DNA from: Oscillospiraceae bacterium
Lineage (GTDB): Bacteria > Bacillota > Clostridia > Oscillospirales > Acutalibacteraceae
DNA length: 64,000 nt
Assembly (NCBI GenBank): GCA_029098185.1
Contig: JAQXNV010000022.1
Coordinates: forward strand, 1-64,000
Reading direction: 5' to 3'
Made by a program: the position numbers and the translations under genes. Each line of letters starts with the position of its first letter. Position 1 is the stretch's first letter. The notes beneath the pieces are model-generated. The model made no database searches and was not told the DNA's origin. It saw only the letters and a program-made list of their open reading frames with translations. Positions 26,221 to 34,577 of this stretch are shown here, piece by piece.

Positions 26221-26440
26221 GATAGCTGATGTTTGTGTTCGGAAAATGGCAGCAGATACAGAAAAAGCTGTCGACGGTTATTTGTTATGGAAAAACAGGG
26301 TCGGATGGATCCCTTGTACGGAAGCTGGGATACAGAACAGAGCCTGTAATTTTGGAAAATCGGTTTGTGTCTTTTTTTAGAAAACGGAACAAGCTGAAAA
26401 GAAATAGATGTTTAAAGAATAGCACCGCAGGGCGAAGGAC

Positions 26441-26481
26441 GCTCCCAACACTGTGCTTTTGCAAAAGACAGTGCCGGGGGC
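26441..26481 (+). promoter_or_regulatory. Long hairpin in the rnjA leader
   Basis: Three stacked stems: GCTCCC (26441-26446) with GGGGGC (26476-26481, one G-T pair), CACTGT (26449-26454) with ACAGTG (26468-26473), and CTTTT (26456-26460) with AAAAG (26463-26467). It ends 26 bases before the ribosome site at 26508-26512 and has no T-run. A cleavage or binding site for RNase J autoregulation is a reasonable inference. Confidence 0.65.
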
Positions 26482-26519
26482 TTGCTGTTCGTTGCTGCGT
26501 CAGAATTGGAGGTACTTTC

Positions 26520-28559
26520 GTGACGGAAAAACTGGAAAACAAAAACGAAACACTGCACAAAGAGTTGACGTCGGAGCCATCACAACGTCCGGTAGAATCG
26601 GGCGGCGTTAAGCGGCCCCACCATCCCCGCAGCGCCAAGGGGACAAAGGCGCCAAAGGAAAGCGCCGGCAAAAAGGCAGAGAGCCCCAAAAAGCCGGGCA
26701 AGAAGCAGCCGCCAAAGGAAAAACGGCTGAAAACAGCGCTGGAGGTCATCGAGCAGTCCAAGCCAAAGAGCATTCGGAGAAAGCCGTCCAGCAAATCGCC
26801 TCTCCAGCGGCAGAAGCCGGCACAAAACATCTTGGAGAGCAAGGCGGAGATCCGAAAGCTGAAGGAATGTATCGGCAAGGGCGGCCGTTCAGAAAAGGAG
26901 AAGCCTTCCATCAAGGTCTATTTCCTCGGCGGCCTTAACGAGATCGGCAAAAACTTTACGCTGTTTGAGTGCGGGGACGACATGGTCATTGTGGACTGCG
27001 GTATGGCGTTCCCGGACGGCGATCTGCCCGGTGTCGATATTGTCATTCCCGATTTCACCTTTGTGGAGCGCAATGCCCAAAAGATCCGCGGCCTTGTAGT
27101 GACCCACGGCCATGAGGACCACATCGGCGCCATTCCCTATTTGCTCAAAAAGCTGCGTTTGCCCATCTACAGCACTTCGCTGACTTTGGGCCTCATTGAC
27201 GGCAAACTGCGGGAACATGGCTTGCAGGGTAAGGTGCAGCTCAATGTAGTCAACCCGGGCCAGACCATCAAGCTGGGCTGCATGGGCGTAGAGCTGATCC
27301 ATGTGAACCACTCTATTTCGGACGCTGTTGCCGTAGCCATCCATTCCCCGGCCGGCACAGTTGTGCACACCGGTGACTTTAAGATCGATTGCACACCGCT
27401 GAAGGAGGACGTCATTGATCTGGGCCGGTTTGCGGAGCTGGGACAGGAGGGCGTGCTGGCATTGCTGGCCGACTCCACCAATGCGGACCGTCCCGGTTAT
27501 ACACCGACAGAGCGGAAGATCAGCGCATCCTTTGAGCAGATCTTCAATGAAAATGCCGATAAGCGACTGATCATTGCCACCTTCGCGTCCAATATCAGCC
27601 GTGTCCAGCAGATCATCGACTGTGCCGTAAAGCACGACCGAAAGGTGGCCCTCTCCGGCAGAAGTATGCTCAACGTCATGGGCATCGCTTCGGAACTGGG
27701 GTACCTCAATGTGCCCGACGGCGTGCTCATCGACATCGATCTGCTCAATAAGTATCCAAAAGAAAAGGTCGCTCTCATCACCACCGGTAGCCAGGGCGAG
27801 CCCATGTCTGCCCTGGCACGGATGGCTTTTGCCGATCACCGAAAGGTGGAAGTGGGCCCCGGTGACTGCATCGTGATCTCTGCCCGGCCTATCCCCGGCA
27901 ACGAGAAAACGGTGGGCACTGTCATCAACGAGCTGCTCAAGCGGGGCTGTTCGGTCATTAACGACTCCGATCGGAAGGTTCACGTTTCCGGGCACGCCAG
28001 CTCCGAGGAGCTGAAGATCATGCAGTCTATCGTGCGGCCAAAATATTTCATCCCGGTCCACGGCGAGCAGCTTCATCTGCGCAAGCACGCAGATCTGTCC
28101 ATGAGCATGGGTATGCCGGAGTCCAACATCTTCATCGGCAACAACGGCGACGTAGTAGAGCTCAACGAGCGGTATATGAAGCAGCTTCCGTCTGTGCCGG
28201 CCGGCCGCATCCTGGTGGACGGCCTGGGCGTTGGCGATGTGGGCAGCATCGTGCTGCGGGACAGAAAGCATCTGGCCGAGGACGGCCTTATCGTGGTAGT
28301 CTGCACCATCAGCCAGGACGACGGCGCCATCGTTGCCGGACCGGACATCGTTTCCCGCGGGTTTGTGTATGTGCGGGAGTCGGAGTCCCTGATGGTGGAT
28401 GCCCGCCGGCTGGTCACCCGGATCCTGGATGGCTTTGCAGAAGAGCACATTCACGACTGGGGCACCATGAAAACAAAAATTAAAGATGATCTGGCAAAGC
28501 TGATGTATGATCGCACCAGAAGAAGTCCAATGATCCTGCCGATCATTATGGAAGTATAA
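26520..28559 (+). CDS. rnjA: Ribonuclease J with Lys/Pro-rich N-terminal extension
   Basis: A 679-residue metallo-beta-lactamase/beta-CASP nuclease with 5'-3' exonuclease and endonuclease activity on RNA. The metal motif VTHGHEDHIGAIPYL starts at about residue 195; later metal and CASP motifs include HTGDFKID, ADSTNADRPG and HVSGHASSEELK, with the C-terminal domain following. The core begins at VYFLGGLNEIGKN (about residue 134), so residues 1-130 are an extra low-complexity, Lys/Pro/Ser-rich tail that may bind RNA. GTG 26520 is selected because GGAGG (26508-26512) is ideally spaced. The long leader suggests post-transcriptional control. Confidence 0.95.
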   Translation: MTEKLENKNETLHKELTSEPSQRPVESGGVKRPHHPRSAKGTKAPKESAGKKAESPKKPGKKQPPKEKRLKTALEVIEQSKPKSIRRKPSSKSPLQRQKPAQNILESKAEIRKLKECIGKGGRSEKEKPSIKVYFLGGLNEIGKNFTLFECGDDMVIVDCGMAFPDGDLPGVDIVIPDFTFVERNAQKIRGLVVTHGHEDHIGAIPYLLKKLRLPIYSTSLTLGLIDGKLREHGLQGKVQLNVVNPGQTIKLGCMGVELIHVNHSISDAVAVAIHSPAGTVVHTGDFKIDCTPLKEDVIDLGRFAELGQEGVLALLADSTNADRPGYTPTERKISASFEQIFNENADKRLIIATFASNISRVQQIIDCAVKHDRKVALSGRSMLNVMGIASELGYLNVPDGVLIDIDLLNKYPKEKVALITTGSQGEPMSALARMAFADHRKVEVGPGDCIVISARPIPGNEKTVGTVINELLKRGCSVINDSDRKVHVSGHASSEELKIMQSIVRPKYFIPVHGEQLHLRKHADLSMSMGMPESNIFIGNNGDVVELNERYMKQLPSVPAGRILVDGLGVGDVGSIVLRDRKHLAEDGLIVVVCTISQDDGAIVAGPDIVSRGFVYVRESESLMVDARRLVTRILDGFAEEHIHDWGTMKTKIKDDLAKLMYDRTRRSPMILPIIMEV

Positions 28560-28572
28560 ACAACGCAATTTT

Positions 28573-28620
28573 CTGCGGTCCGCAAGGGGCGGATCGTTCC
28601 GCAGAGCAAGGCCTCTGCGG
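28573..28620 (+). promoter_or_regulatory. Two mutually exclusive hairpins before gdpP
   Basis: CCGCAGAG (28599-28606) pairs perfectly with CTCTGCGG (28613-28620). Its left half, CCGCAG, can instead pair with CTGCGG (28573-28578), with TCCGC (28579-28583) and GCGGA (28589-28593) extending that alternative stem. The gdpP start codon is 17 bases downstream. There is no T-run. Confidence 0.6.
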
Positions 28621-28636
28621 CAAAGGGGTTTTAACT

Positions 28637-30613
28637 ATGAAAAAAAGCGTATGGACTGTGACGCCCTTTTTATACGTCATGGCTGGGCTCATGGCGGTGA
28701 TGGCGGCGGCCAGTTGGTTTTGGGATCCCGTGATCTTCGGCATTGAGGCTGGGGCAGTGATACTGATGATCGGTACGCTGTTGTTTACGGCGATCCGGTT
28801 TCGTTATCATGCGCGTTCTGCAATGACGGGCGCCAGCCGTATTTTAACGGGCAGCCGCTTGCAGAAGCTGGACCATTTTGTTCTGCCGCTGGTGGTAGCC
28901 GGCGATCATGACGACATTGTCTGGGTAAACGGTGCGTTTGAGAAGATCGCTGGCGACACCTCCTATCTGGGGCGAAGCCTTGCTGCTCTGCTGGGCAAGA
29001 TCCCGCTGGAGGATGTGATCGACAGCAGTGCGGAGATCACCATCGGCGCCCGGTCCTTCACAGCCTGTGGCTGTAAAACAGACGGCGGCACGCTATTGTA
29101 TCTGATCGAGAGCACCGAGCACAAGGCTCTCGAAAAGGAATTTGCCGAGACGCGGCCTGTGGTGGCGTGGATCGCCTTTGATAACCGGGAAGAGCTGTCC
29201 AGAGATACCAACGGCGGTGAAGATACCCGCATTTTGGGGCAGGTGGAATCCACCCTCAATGACTGGGCCTACAGCGTCGGCGGCATCTATAAGAAGATCA
29301 GCGGCGGCACCCGTTATCTCGTCATTACAGACGAAAAGAATTTTGCCCGGGAGCAGGAAAAACAATTCGCCATTTTGGATCAGATCCGGAAGATCAAAAC
29401 GTCCAACGGCCGCAGCGCCACGATCTCTATGGGCATCGGCCGGGGCGCTTCCAATTATACCGAAGGCGAACAATGGGCGAAAGCGTCCCTCGATATGGCT
29501 CTGGGCCGCGGCGGTGATCAGGTGGCCATCAAGCAGGAAAGCGATTCCTATGAGTTTTACGGTGGATTATCCAAGGGCATGGAGAAGCGGGATAAATCCC
29601 GGACCCGTGTCATTGCGGCGGCCATCTCCGACCAGATGCGGGACAGCGATATGGTGATGGTCATGGGCCACCGGTATTCCGATCTGGATTCGGTGGGTTC
29701 CGCTGTCGGAATGTGGAGCGCCGCCCATCGCGGCATGGATAAGCCGGCCTATATCGTCATCGACAAGAGCCAGTCCCTGGCCGGTTCTCTCATCGAAACG
29801 GTAGAAGCCAACATCGGCGATGAGAATCAGCCGCTCTTCATTACACCGGAGCAGGCGCTGGAGCGGATGACGCCCCAGACGCTGCTCATCGTTACCGACA
29901 CCCACTCTCAGGATTATGTGGAGAGTACCGAGGTGCTGGGCAAAGCATCCCGCATCGTTGTTGTGGACCATCATCGGCTGGTGGTGCGCCACATTAAAAA
30001 CGCGGTGATCTTCTTCCATGAGCCGTATGCCAGCTCCGCTTCCGAAATGGTGGCGGAATTGGTGCAGTTTATCGGCAGGAACGCTTTGTCCCGCACAGAG
30101 GCAGTGGCACTGCTGGCAGGCATCATGCTGGACACCAAAGGGTTTGTCATCCGCTGCGGCGTGAGGACCTTTGAGGCAGCAGCCTACCTGCGCCGCCGGG
30201 GCGCCGATACCGTGGATGCTAAGCGGTTGTTTTCCGGCAGCATTGAAAATTACAAAGCCAAGTTCCAACTGGTCTCCAATGCGGAGATCTATGGCAATTG
30301 CGCTATTTCCAGCACAACGGATACGAAGATCCCCAACCTGCGCATCGTGGCGTCACAGGCTGCCGACGAGCTATTGTCTATCCAGAGCGTCATCGCGTCC
30401 TTTGTCCTGTTTGAATCCAATGGGACCATTTCCGTTTCCGCCCGCTCACTGGGCGACGTCAACGTCCAGATCCTCATGGAAGCGCTGGGCGGCGGCGGTC
30501 ATCTGACCATGGCCGGCGCGCAGATCCCCGGGACCAACATGGAAACGGCTAAGCAAACGTTGCTGCAGGTGCTGGAAACAACGCTGCCCAAGGCGACAAA
30601 ATTTCAGTCTTAA
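28637..30613 (+). CDS. gdpP: Cyclic di-AMP phosphodiesterase GdpP
   Basis: A 658-residue membrane protein that hydrolyses c-di-AMP to pApA. Two N-terminal membrane helices (about residues 9-55) are followed by a degenerate PAS domain (about 80-155), a degenerate GGDEF domain (about 170-300), and the DHH/DHHA1 catalytic half with VMGHRYSDLDSVGSAVG (about 341-357), VVDHHRLVVRH (about 444-454) and GGGGHLTMAGAQI (about 617-629). All DHH metal ligands appear intact. The ribosome site is AAAGGGG. It follows rnjA by 77 bases, and in many Firmicutes gdpP is followed by rplI and dnaB exactly as here. Confidence 0.97.
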   Translation: MKKSVWTVTPFLYVMAGLMAVMAAASWFWDPVIFGIEAGAVILMIGTLLFTAIRFRYHARSAMTGASRILTGSRLQKLDHFVLPLVVAGDHDDIVWVNGAFEKIAGDTSYLGRSLAALLGKIPLEDVIDSSAEITIGARSFTACGCKTDGGTLLYLIESTEHKALEKEFAETRPVVAWIAFDNREELSRDTNGGEDTRILGQVESTLNDWAYSVGGIYKKISGGTRYLVITDEKNFAREQEKQFAILDQIRKIKTSNGRSATISMGIGRGASNYTEGEQWAKASLDMALGRGGDQVAIKQESDSYEFYGGLSKGMEKRDKSRTRVIAAAISDQMRDSDMVMVMGHRYSDLDSVGSAVGMWSAAHRGMDKPAYIVIDKSQSLAGSLIETVEANIGDENQPLFITPEQALERMTPQTLLIVTDTHSQDYVESTEVLGKASRIVVVDHHRLVVRHIKNAVIFFHEPYASSASEMVAELVQFIGRNALSRTEAVALLAGIMLDTKGFVIRCGVRTFEAAAYLRRRGADTVDAKRLFSGSIENYKAKFQLVSNAEIYGNCAISSTTDTKIPNLRIVASQAADELLSIQSVIASFVLFESNGTISVSARSLGDVNVQILMEALGGGGHLTMAGAQIPGTNMETAKQTLLQVLETTLPKATKFQS

Positions 30614-30664
30614 TGGAAGAAAAGGGCAGTTTTCGCAATTTCGGACAAATTTCGTTGGGAACCA

Positions 30665-30693
30665 TTGCGGGAACGGCCAGAATTTGATATGAT
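30665..30693 (+). promoter_or_regulatory. Promoter for rplI-dnaB
   Basis: TTGCGG (30665-30670), 17-bp spacer, TATGAT (30688-30693). The -35 box is weak. Readthrough from gdpP is also likely. Confidence 0.65.
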
Positions 30694-30732
30694 AAGCACA
30701 TCCATACCCAAAGTTTTAGAGGAGGGGTTTTC

Positions 30733-31182
30733 ATGAAAGTCATTTTGTTGCAAGACGTCAAGAGCCACGGCAAAAAGGGAGAACTGGTCAATGTATCTGA
30801 CGGTTACGCCCGGAACTTCCTGTTCCCGAAGAAGCTGGCCAAGGAAGCCAACGCCCAGGCCATGAATGAGCTGAAGAATGCCGAAGCCGCCAAGGCCTTT
30901 AAGGTACAGACCGAGACAGAGGCCGCAAAGAAAGCGGCAGCCCGTCTGGAAGGCCAGAGCGTGAAGCTGTACGCCAAGGCCGGCAAGGAAGGCCGTCTGT
31001 TTGGCTCTGTTACACCGAAGGAAGTGGCCGAGGAGATCAAGAAGCAGTATAACGTGCTGGTCGATAAGCGCAAGGTCTCTCTGGAGAGCGAGATCAAGCA
31101 GTTCGGTACCTTCCAGTGCGAAGTGAAGCTGTATTCCGGCGTTTCTGCAAAGATGAAGGTTGTTGTTTCGGAACAGGAATAA
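30733..31182 (+). CDS. rplI: 50S ribosomal protein L9
   Basis: A 149-residue protein with the usual N-terminal domain ([20 protein letters not shown], then [16 protein letters not shown]), a long Ala/Lys-rich connecting helix (about residues 40-75) and the C-terminal domain. L9 reaches out from the L1 stalk base and supports translational fidelity. The ATG follows GGAGGGG. Its place between gdpP and dnaB is conserved in Firmicutes. Confidence 0.98.
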   Translation: MKVILLQDVKSHGKKGELVNVSDGYARNFLFPKKLAKEANAQAMNELKNAEAAKAFKVQTETEAAKKAAARLEGQSVKLYAKAGKEGRLFGSVTPKEVAEEIKKQYNVLVDKRKVSLESEIKQFGTFQCEVKLYSGVSAKMKVVVSEQE

Positions 31183-31189
31183 GAAACTG

Positions 31190-31219
31190 AAAACCTGATG
31201 GCGTTGGCTGTCAGGTTTT
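31190..31219 (+). terminator. Weak terminator-like hairpin between rplI and dnaB
   Basis: AAAACCTGA (31190-31198) pairs with TCAGGTTTT (31211-31219), loop of 12. The following T-run is interrupted (CCGCTTTT), so partial termination is likely at most. Confidence 0.55.
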
Positions 31220-31263
31220 CCGCTTTTGAGGAAAGCCTATGTTACACAAAGTGAGGTTGCGCT

Positions 31264-32643
31264 ATGGCCAATGAAATCACAAATCCATCGTTGGAGCTAG
31301 GGGGCGTCATGCCCTTTAGTCCCGAGGCGGAGCAGTCGGTGCTGGGAGCGATTTTGCTGGATTCCTCCTGCATGGACCGGGTGGCGGAGATCCTTCCCCG
31401 GCCGGATTATTTCCATCAGATGAATAATGCTTTGATCTACCGGGTTATGCTGGAAATGTTTACCGAAGGTAAGCCTGTCGATTTTGTCACCGTGCTGGAA
31501 AAGCTAAAGGAAAGCAACGCCTTTGACGAAGGGACTGGCAAAACGTATCTGATGCAGTTAGCCCAATTGGTGCCGTCGATTTCCAATGTGGAAACGTACG
31601 CCAAGATCGTCCGGGATAAATACGACATCCGCAGTCTGATGATCGCCGCAAGAGAGATCCTCGATGAAGCCGGCGACGGTTCCGTGGACGCTTCTCTGCT
31701 GCTGGATTCGGCGGAGCAGAAGATTTTCGACATTCGCCGCGGAAAAAATATGCAGGGGCTGCAGCACATCCATGAGCTGGTGGTGGAGAACATCGACCGG
31801 CTGGATATGCTCAATTCCGGCGATGAATCTCTCCGGGCTATCCCCACCGGCATCAAGCTGCTGGACCAGTGCATCACCGGGCTCAACCGTTCCGACCTGA
31901 TTTTGCTGGCGGCCCGTCCCGGCATGGGCAAGACCAGTTTTGCCCTGAACATTATGCGAAACGTGGCGGTCCAGTCGAAAAAGCGGGTGGCGTTCTTCTC
32001 TCTGGAAATGAGCAAGGAGCAGCTTTGCAGCCGTCTGCTGTCCACCGAGGGGATGATCCCCGGCACGAAGCTCCGCACCGGCAAGCTGGATGACGATGAA
32101 TGGGTCCGGCTCATCGAAGCTGGCGACGTTCTTTCCAAAACGGAAATGTACTTTGACGACAACCCCAACATTACTGTGCCGGAAATGAAAGCGAAGCTCC
32201 GGCGGCTGGGCCATGTGGATCTGGTCATCATCGACTACCTGCAATTGATGAACGGCACGACCAAATCGGATAACCGGGTCCAGGTCATTTCGGAGATCAC
32301 CCGGAATTTAAAGATCATGGCAAAAGAATTAAACGTACCGGTCATCACATTATCCCAGCTTTCCCGTGCCACCGAAAAGCGGGGCAACGACCAGCGTCGG
32401 CCACTGCTATCGGATCTGCGGGATTCCGGTTCCATCGAGCAGGACGCCGACATCGTTCTGTTTTTGTACCGGGAGGATTATTACAGCACCACAGATACCC
32501 CTGCGGAAGATGTGGACAAGAACAAGGGCGAGTGTATCGTAGCGAAGAACCGGCATGGTGAATCGAAAACGATCCCCCTGCACTGGCAGGGCGAGTTCAT
32601 GCGTTTTACGTCTCAGGAGGTCATCCACAGTGAACCGTATTGA
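31264..32643 (+). CDS. dnaB: Replicative DNA helicase DnaB (DnaC in Bacillus nomenclature)
   Basis: A 459-residue hexameric helicase that unwinds DNA ahead of the replisome. The N-terminal domain begins PFSPEAEQSVLGAIL (about residues 17-31); the RecA-like domain has Walker A ARPGMGKTSFALNIM (about 217-231) and Walker B LVIIDYLQLMNG (about 320-331), followed by LSQLSRATEKRGNDQRRP and the arginine-finger region. The ATG is after a modest GAGGTT site. It overlaps tilS by 14 bases. Confidence 0.97.
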   Translation: MANEITNPSLELGGVMPFSPEAEQSVLGAILLDSSCMDRVAEILPRPDYFHQMNNALIYRVMLEMFTEGKPVDFVTVLEKLKESNAFDEGTGKTYLMQLAQLVPSISNVETYAKIVRDKYDIRSLMIAAREILDEAGDGSVDASLLLDSAEQKIFDIRRGKNMQGLQHIHELVVENIDRLDMLNSGDESLRAIPTGIKLLDQCITGLNRSDLILLAARPGMGKTSFALNIMRNVAVQSKKRVAFFSLEMSKEQLCSRLLSTEGMIPGTKLRTGKLDDDEWVRLIEAGDVLSKTEMYFDDNPNITVPEMKAKLRRLGHVDLVIIDYLQLMNGTTKSDNRVQVISEITRNLKIMAKELNVPVITLSQLSRATEKRGNDQRRPLLSDLRDSGSIEQDADIVLFLYREDYYSTTDTPAEDVDKNKGECIVAKNRHGESKTIPLHWQGEFMRFTSQEVIHSEPY

Positions 32644-34012
32644 ACAAACGCTTTCCCGCTATCGAATGCTGGAACGCTGTAGCCGGGTCATCGTAGGCTA
32701 TTCCGGCGGCGCCGATTCTACAGCGCTGCTCCATTACCTCCACACGCATTTTGACGGCACGGTCCTTGCGGCCCATGTGAACCATCAGCTTCGGGGAGAG
32801 GAAAGCGATAGGGAAGAAGATTTTGTCCGCCGGTTCTGCAAAGAGCGGGATATTTCCCTTGTGGTGTACCGGGCCGATGTGGCGTCTATGGCGAAAAAGC
32901 AGGGCGTGTCTGTGGAAACGTGCGGCCGGCAGGTACGGTACGATTTTTTTCGCTCGCTGCTGGAACGGGATACCGACCGGATCGCTACTGCCCACACGCT
33001 GTCCGATAACGGGGAAACGGTACTGTTTTATCTGGCCAGAGGCACTGGTAGCCGGGGCCTTTGCGGGATCCCGCCGGTGCGGGACCAGATCATCCGACCG
33101 CTGATCGAGACGAGCCGGGCTGAGGTGGAGGACTACTGCCAGGCAGAGAAGTTGCCCTTTGTGGAGGACAGCAGCAATCACTCCCTGGACTATACCCGCA
33201 ACCGCATCCGCCATCAGATCGTGCCGGAGCTGGAGGGCTTAAACCCAGCTTTTTTGGAAGCTATCCGCCGGCTGACCTGTCAGATGATGGACCAGGAAGA
33301 GGCCATGACAGCGTTTTCCCGCCAGGTCTTTCAGCGGGCGGCACAAGATGGCGGTTATGCTGTCTCGCTGCTGCGCCAGTCGCCGAAGGCGGTCGTCCTC
33401 CACGGCCTGGCGGAACTGCTGCGGCAGCGGGGATATGGCGGCTTTCTCACCGATCAAAAGCTGGAAGCGGCTTATGAGGCTGTCTGCCGGGGACAAGGCG
33501 GCGTTACCCTCTGCGGGACGTTGTCTGTGCGGGTGGAGCAGGGATTGCTGCTGTTTATTCCTTCGCAGCAGGACAAGATGACAGAAGAAATTCCCTTTAC
33601 AGCACCCGGGCAGGTGCGTGTGGGGGAAAAAGTTGTCTGTGCTGCGGTTCATTTTCTGTCAAATTGTAAAATTAGTGAGAATAATTCCAAATTTCTATTT
33701 CCTAATGGGCTGGATTATGATACAATACCAACTAGCGCGGTTTGGCGCACCCGTCGGCCGGGGGATACCTTCCGGCCTTTGGGGCGAGGCGTTACCAAAT
33801 CGCTGAAAAAGCTTTTGCAGGAATCATCTGTGCCGCCGTCCCGCCGGGATCAGATCCCGATGCTGGCTTCGGGCAGCACGATTCTGTGGGCAGAAGGCTT
33901 TGGCGTGTCAGCGTTATGCGCCGTTACTGGCTGCACCCGTCGTGTGGCCGTCATCACGGTAAAGGAGGCGGATTTTGATGCACCAGGATATAGAGCGGAT
34001 CCTTCTGGATGA
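32630..34012 (+). CDS. tilS: tRNA(Ile)-lysidine synthase
   Basis: A 460-residue PP-loop ATPase that attaches lysine to C34 of tRNA(Ile2) so it reads AUA and not AUG. The P-loop GYSGGADSTALLHYL is at about residues 22-36; further N-type PP-loop signatures DNGETVLFYLARGTG and DYTRNRIRHQIVPEL are seen, followed by the TilS substrate-binding and C-terminal domains (about 200-460). The GTG at 32630 is chosen because CAGGAGG (32614-32620) fits; it lies inside the end of dnaB. The gene overlaps hpt by about 35 bases. tilS-hpt-ftsH is a conserved Firmicute order. Confidence 0.95.
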   Translation: MNRIEQTLSRYRMLERCSRVIVGYSGGADSTALLHYLHTHFDGTVLAAHVNHQLRGEESDREEDFVRRFCKERDISLVVYRADVASMAKKQGVSVETCGRQVRYDFFRSLLERDTDRIATAHTLSDNGETVLFYLARGTGSRGLCGIPPVRDQIIRPLIETSRAEVEDYCQAEKLPFVEDSSNHSLDYTRNRIRHQIVPELEGLNPAFLEAIRRLTCQMMDQEEAMTAFSRQVFQRAAQDGGYAVSLLRQSPKAVVLHGLAELLRQRGYGGFLTDQKLEAAYEAVCRGQGGVTLCGTLSVRVEQGLLLFIPSQQDKMTEEIPFTAPGQVRVGEKVVCAAVHFLSNCKISENNSKFLFPNGLDYDTIPTSAVWRTRRPGDTFRPLGRGVTKSLKKLLQESSVPPSRRDQIPMLASGSTILWAEGFGVSALCAVTGCTRRVAVITVKEADFDAPGYRADPSG

Positions 34013-34520
34013 ACAGGAGATCCAAACGATCGTTGCCCGCCTTGGGCAGCAGATCACCGAGGACTACCGGGGAAAAGAGCTGTTGGTCGTCGGCGTGCTC
34101 ACCGGCGGCGTGTTTTTTACCGCCGATCTGGTGCGGGCTATCCAGCTTCCCTGTACGCTGGATTTCGTCGGTGTTTCCAGCTATCGGAACACGACGGAAA
34201 GCGGTGAGCTGGTGATGACAAAGGATCTTACGCTGCCCGTAGCCGGAAAGGATGTCCTTGTTGTGGAGGACATCGTGGACACCGGCCGGACCCTGCGGCG
34301 TTTAATGGAGCTGTTTCAGCGCCGGGGCGCCGCCAGCGTCAAGCTGTGTGCGCTGCTGGATAAGCCGGCGGCCCGGAAAACGGATATTACAGCCGACTAT
34401 GTGGGCAAGCAGGTAGCTAACGAGTTTCTCGTAGGCTATGGCCTGGATTATGCCCAGCAGTACCGGAACCTGCCGGTGATCGGCGTATTAAAGCCGGAAA
34501 TTTATGATACAAAGCCATGA
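33978..34520 (+). CDS. hpt: Hypoxanthine phosphoribosyltransferase
   Basis: A 180-residue purine salvage enzyme that converts hypoxanthine (and guanine) to IMP (GMP) using PRPP. The PRPP signature VLVVEDIVDTGRTLRRL is at about residues 92-108; VGVLTGGVFFTADLVR near 38-53 and DFVGVSSYRN near 63-72 complete the type I fold. ATG 33978 follows AAAGGAGG (33961-33968); a TTG at 33975 is possible. It starts within the end of tilS. Confidence 0.96.
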   Translation: MHQDIERILLDEQEIQTIVARLGQQITEDYRGKELLVVGVLTGGVFFTADLVRAIQLPCTLDFVGVSSYRNTTESGELVMTKDLTLPVAGKDVLVVEDIVDTGRTLRRLMELFQRRGAASVKLCALLDKPAARKTDITADYVGKQVANEFLVGYGLDYAQQYRNLPVIGVLKPEIYDTKP

Positions 34521-34577
34521 CAGCATCGTCTGCTCTGGACATAGTATAGAAAACCCGATCGAAGGAGTGAACCGTAT

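Larger units (their letters stand above)
25913..26519. other. Divergent regulatory region between rnhA and rnjA
   Basis: 607 bases without a supported gene. It contains the rnhA leader and extended -10 promoter (- strand), a stretch of about 160 bases (26030-26190) in which I see nothing distinct, the rnjA promoter at 26192-26220, and an rnjA leader of about 290 nt with a strong hairpin at 26441-26481. The frame of rnjA stays open back to 26229 but has no ribosome site or conserved sequence there. Confidence 0.6.

Noticed and set aside
26229..26519. N-terminal extension of RNase J by 97 codons
   Set aside because: The frame is open, but there is no ribosome site at the upstream start, the sequence is Cys/Arg-rich and unconserved in style, and GTG 26520 has an ideal GGAGG.
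26889..28568. 559-codon open frame on the - strand
   Set aside because: It mirrors rnjA exactly. The + strand carries all RNase J motifs, so this is a shadow of GC-rich codon use.
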